From Deltaproteobacteria bacterium (lineage in GTDB: Bacteria > Desulfobacterota > Binatia > DP-6), in NCBI GenBank assembly GCA_005879205.1, contig VBLD01000211.1, forward strand, positions 1-8,804: a DNA stretch of 8,804 nucleotides. Reading direction: 5' to 3'. This document shows, piece after piece, positions 7,479 to 8,804 of this stretch; position 1 is the first letter of the stretch; each line of letters opens with the position of its first letter. The notes under the pieces were generated by a model. It did not search any database, was not told the origin of the DNA, and was given only the letters and a program-made list of their open reading frames with translations. The position numbers and the translations under genes are program-made.

Positions 7479-7973
7479 CTACGGCCGGCCTTCGTCCCGG
7501 AAGGTGATCTGGCGCCCGACGTTGAACGCGCTGCCGATGCCGGGGACCAGGTTGAAGATGTAGCGGACCGAACCGGTCGTCGTGACCGTCACGGTGTTGA
7601 TGCCGGCCACCGAGGGGCACGAGGCATCGAGGGTCGACTGGCAGACGGCGACGTTGGACGACGCGAAGAGGTTCGGAGCGACGCTGTTCACCTCGTTCAC
7701 CACCTGGGTCTGGATCGCCGACTTCGACGTGTTGTTGATCTGACCGGTGGTCGCGTCACGGTTGCTGGACGACACCACGGCGGCGGCGCGAGCACCGTCA
7801 CGCGTCGCGGCGGTCACCATGTTCGCGATCATGAACGCACGTCCGAACTCGATGATGCCCATGGCGAGCGTCACGAGGAGCACGATCGTGATGCCGAGCT
7901 CGACGAACGACTGCCCCCGCTCGGCTCGCGCGTGGCGTCCCCGTGCACGCGGCATGGCGCGGATGGCGATCAC
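7479..7973 (-). CDS. tadE: TadE-like pilus assembly pseudopilin
   Basis: A small TadE-type protein (164 residues from GTG 7973, 158 from ATG 7955). An Arg-rich leader is followed by 'RGQSFVELGITIVLLVTLAMGIIEFGRAF', the TadE hallmark. The prepilin peptidase site fits: cleavage after Gly20 with Glu25 at position +5, then one membrane helix at about 26-46. The periplasmic part is Ser/Thr/Asn-rich with two cysteines (111 and 119, GTG numbering) that could form a disulfide, and ends in a strand-rich region. TadE/TadF are minor pseudopilins needed for Flp assembly. I prefer GTG 7973 because it forms a GTGA overlap with the tadV stop, like two other junctions here, and a G-rich run lies just before it; the ATG has no visible ribosome-binding site. 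The frame is open to 8507, but that part is out-of-frame tadV. No TadF or TadG partner is present. Confidence 0.9.
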   Translation of the reverse strand: MIAIRAMPRARGRHARAERGQSFVELGITIVLLVTLAMGIIEFGRAFMIANMVTAATRDGARAAAVVSSSNRDATTGQINNTSKSAIQTQVVNEVNSVAPNLFASSNVAVCQSTLDASCPSVAGINTVTVTTTGSVRYIFNLVPGIGSAFNVGRQITFRDEGRP

Positions 7974-8524
7974 GCCACCCCCAGGACGAGGGCGGTGAGC
8001 GTTCCGAGACCGAGCGGGACGCTGTACGGCAGGCTGACCGCGCCCGGCGTGTCTGCGGAAATCTTCAGGGGCTGGAGCGAGCACTCCGTGGCCGCGCCGC
8101 CGATCATGACGGCCATCGCCAGGAGCTTCTCGCGCAGACGCCCCTGTCGGGCGAGGTGCACGGCCATGACGAGCCCGCCCAGCACGAGCCCCGTGGCGAG
8201 GCTCACCATGGTGCGATGCGGGCCGAGGAGCGCGCCGACGGCGCCCATCATCTTGACGTCGCCGCCGCCGATGCCGCCCGCGGCGAAGGGCGCTAGCAGC
8301 ACGCCGACTGCCAGGCCGAGGCCGGCGAGGCTCGCGGTGAGCCCGGCGCCGCCTCCGTAGAGGACGTTGAGCGTCGCACCGGCAAGGATCGCCGGTCCGG
8401 TGATGGCGTTGGGAATGCGGCGCGTTCTCAGGTCGGACGCCATGCAGAGCGTCACGAACGCGAGCGCGGTCGCGAACAGCGGCGCGGGCACGAGCCCGGC
8501 GGACCATGCTAGATCGGAGCGCAC
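7970..8524 (-). CDS. tadV: Prepilin peptidase TadV/CpaA (A24 family)
   Basis: A 184-residue integral membrane aspartic peptidase of the short A24 type, lacking the N-methyltransferase domain of PilD. It cleaves leaders of Flp pilin and TadE-type prepilins at the inner membrane. The two catalytic aspartates are in conserved settings: Asp31 in 'ASDLRTRRIPN' and Asp89 in 'GGIGGGDVKMMGAVGALLG'. Hydrophobic segments cover about 14-29, 40-56, 62-80, 108-122, 133-146 and 166-183. The start is GTG at 8524 with GAGG at 8532-8535, 7 nt upstream. It is the first recognisable gene of the visible operon and overlaps the tadE-like gene by 4 nt. Confidence 0.93.
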   Translation of the reverse strand: MRSDLAWSAGLVPAPLFATALAFVTLCMASDLRTRRIPNAITGPAILAGATLNVLYGGGAGLTASLAGLGLAVGVLLAPFAAGGIGGGDVKMMGAVGALLGPHRTMVSLATGLVLGGLVMAVHLARQGRLREKLLAMAVMIGGAATECSLQPLKISADTPGAVSLPYSVPLGLGTLTALVLGVA

Positions 8525-8804
8525 GTCAGAGCCTCAGTTTCCCGTCGTACCGATGCTGCATGCGTGGCCCGAAGGCTCACGCGTCTGCGGATCGAATCCA
8601 TCATCTCCGGATCAACCGGCTGCGTTTCTCGGACAGGGTGCACATGACGACGGGAAGCGGACGGGCGTCTCCCGCCCATTCTCCTCTTCCGAGCTTCTCG
8701 ATTTCCGTCATCATGAGACCAACAATCCCTTTACTCATACCGGCGGGGGGGCCAGCTTCACGCCCCCCTCGCCGTCTGAGTTTTTGCGAGGCCTACGCCG
8801 CTCA
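8525..8804. other. Leader/intergenic region upstream of tadV, no convincing gene
   Basis: This stretch is visibly less GC-rich than the genes. On the minus strand every frame is interrupted, apart from two short ORFs (45 and 56 codons) with poor start contexts and no recognisable product. It holds a strong hairpin at 8742-8773, a small one at 8663-8677 and the tadV ribosome-binding site. The operon promoter may lie here, or the genes may be read through from a pilin gene beyond 8804. I see no clear -35/-10 pair and no sigma-54 GG-N10-GC element. Confidence 0.5.
8742..8773. other. Strong GC hairpin in the operon leader
   Basis: GGCGGGGGGG (8742-8751) pairs with CCCCCCTCGCC (8763-8773) through ten G-C pairs with one bulged T and an 11-nt loop. 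On the plus strand a T5 run follows at 8781-8785, but 7 nt after the stem. On the minus strand, the direction of the operon, no T-run follows. It could be a weak terminator, a processing or stability element after an upstream pilin gene, or chance in GC-rich DNA. Confidence 0.45.

Noticed and set aside
6583..7620. N-terminal extension of the secretin frame up to 7620
   Set aside because: The extra part overlaps cpaB in another frame and is Arg/Gly/Asp-rich. ATG 6582 gives a signal peptide with lipobox and a 4-bp overlap.
6594..8360. A 588-codon plus-strand ORF antisense to cpaB, tadE and tadV
   Set aside because: Rich in Arg/His/Asp without any motif; explained by codon bias of the three genes on the other strand.
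8589..8619. Two small palindromes, GGATCGAATCC and CCGGATCAACCGG, as a possible operator
   Set aside because: Arms of only 4 bp are expected by chance in GC-rich DNA, and the two do not share a common half-site.
8663..8677. Small hairpin GGGCG-TCTCC-CGCCC as a possible terminator
   Set aside because: A 5-bp stem with no T-run on either strand.
8509..8679. A 56-codon minus-strand ORF overlapping the tadV start
   Set aside because: The purine-rich sequence lies only 1 nt from the ATG, third positions are far less GC-rich than in the real genes, and no product is recognisable.
8601..8738. A 45-codon minus-strand ORF in the leader, starting 'MSKGIVGLMMTEIEKLG'
   Set aside because: No ribosome-binding site before its ATG, no known family and no Flp pilin features; cannot be told from chance.

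Overview
The window is nearly filled by one operon for a Tad (tight adherence, Flp type IVc) pilus machine. Every supported gene lies on the minus strand, so transcription runs from the high coordinates to the low ones. By eye the DNA is very GC-rich (about two thirds G+C or more), codon third positions are strongly G/C, and GTG starts are frequent. This suits an uncultured high-GC soil or aquatic bacterium with an outer membrane, since a secretin is present (for example a myxobacterium-like or other deltaproteobacterial lineage, or Rokubacteria/Binatota). The sequence alone does not settle the lineage.

Layout in transcription order: about 280 bp of leader or intergenic DNA with a strong GC hairpin and no convincing gene (8525-8804); a short A24 prepilin peptidase, TadV/CpaA (7970-8524); a TadE-like pseudopilin (7479-7973); the periplasmic assembly protein CpaB/RcpC (6579-7451); the secretin CpaC/RcpA, here a predicted lipoprotein (5206-6582); the localization ATPase-like protein CpaE/TadZ (3952-5163); the secretion ATPase CpaF/TadA (2582-3955); the inner-membrane platform pair TadB (1588-2568) and TadC (651-1577); and a DUF192 protein with an appended membrane domain, cut by the left edge (1-641). 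Spacing is tight throughout: three junctions overlap by 4 bp (GTGA or ATGA), the others are 9-42 nt apart, and several ribosome-binding sites lie in or against the preceding gene's end.

How the parts work together, from family knowledge: TadV processes the pilin and TadE-type prepilins. CpaF hydrolyses ATP to drive assembly on the TadB/TadC platform. CpaE/TadZ places the machine in the cell. CpaB and the secretin carry the fibre across the periplasm and outer membrane. No Flp major pilin gene is visible, and TadD, TadF and TadG are absent from the window; the pilin would be expected upstream, beyond 8804.

The system is a known type. The unusual points are in the secretin (lipobox, no visible BON domain between the N-terminal domain and the secretin core, a Gly/Ala/Pro-rich insert, and a perfect 15-bp in-frame tandem duplication beside a conserved C-terminal motif) and in the terminal gene, which joins DUF192 to what looks like the start of an isoprenylcysteine-methyltransferase-like membrane region.
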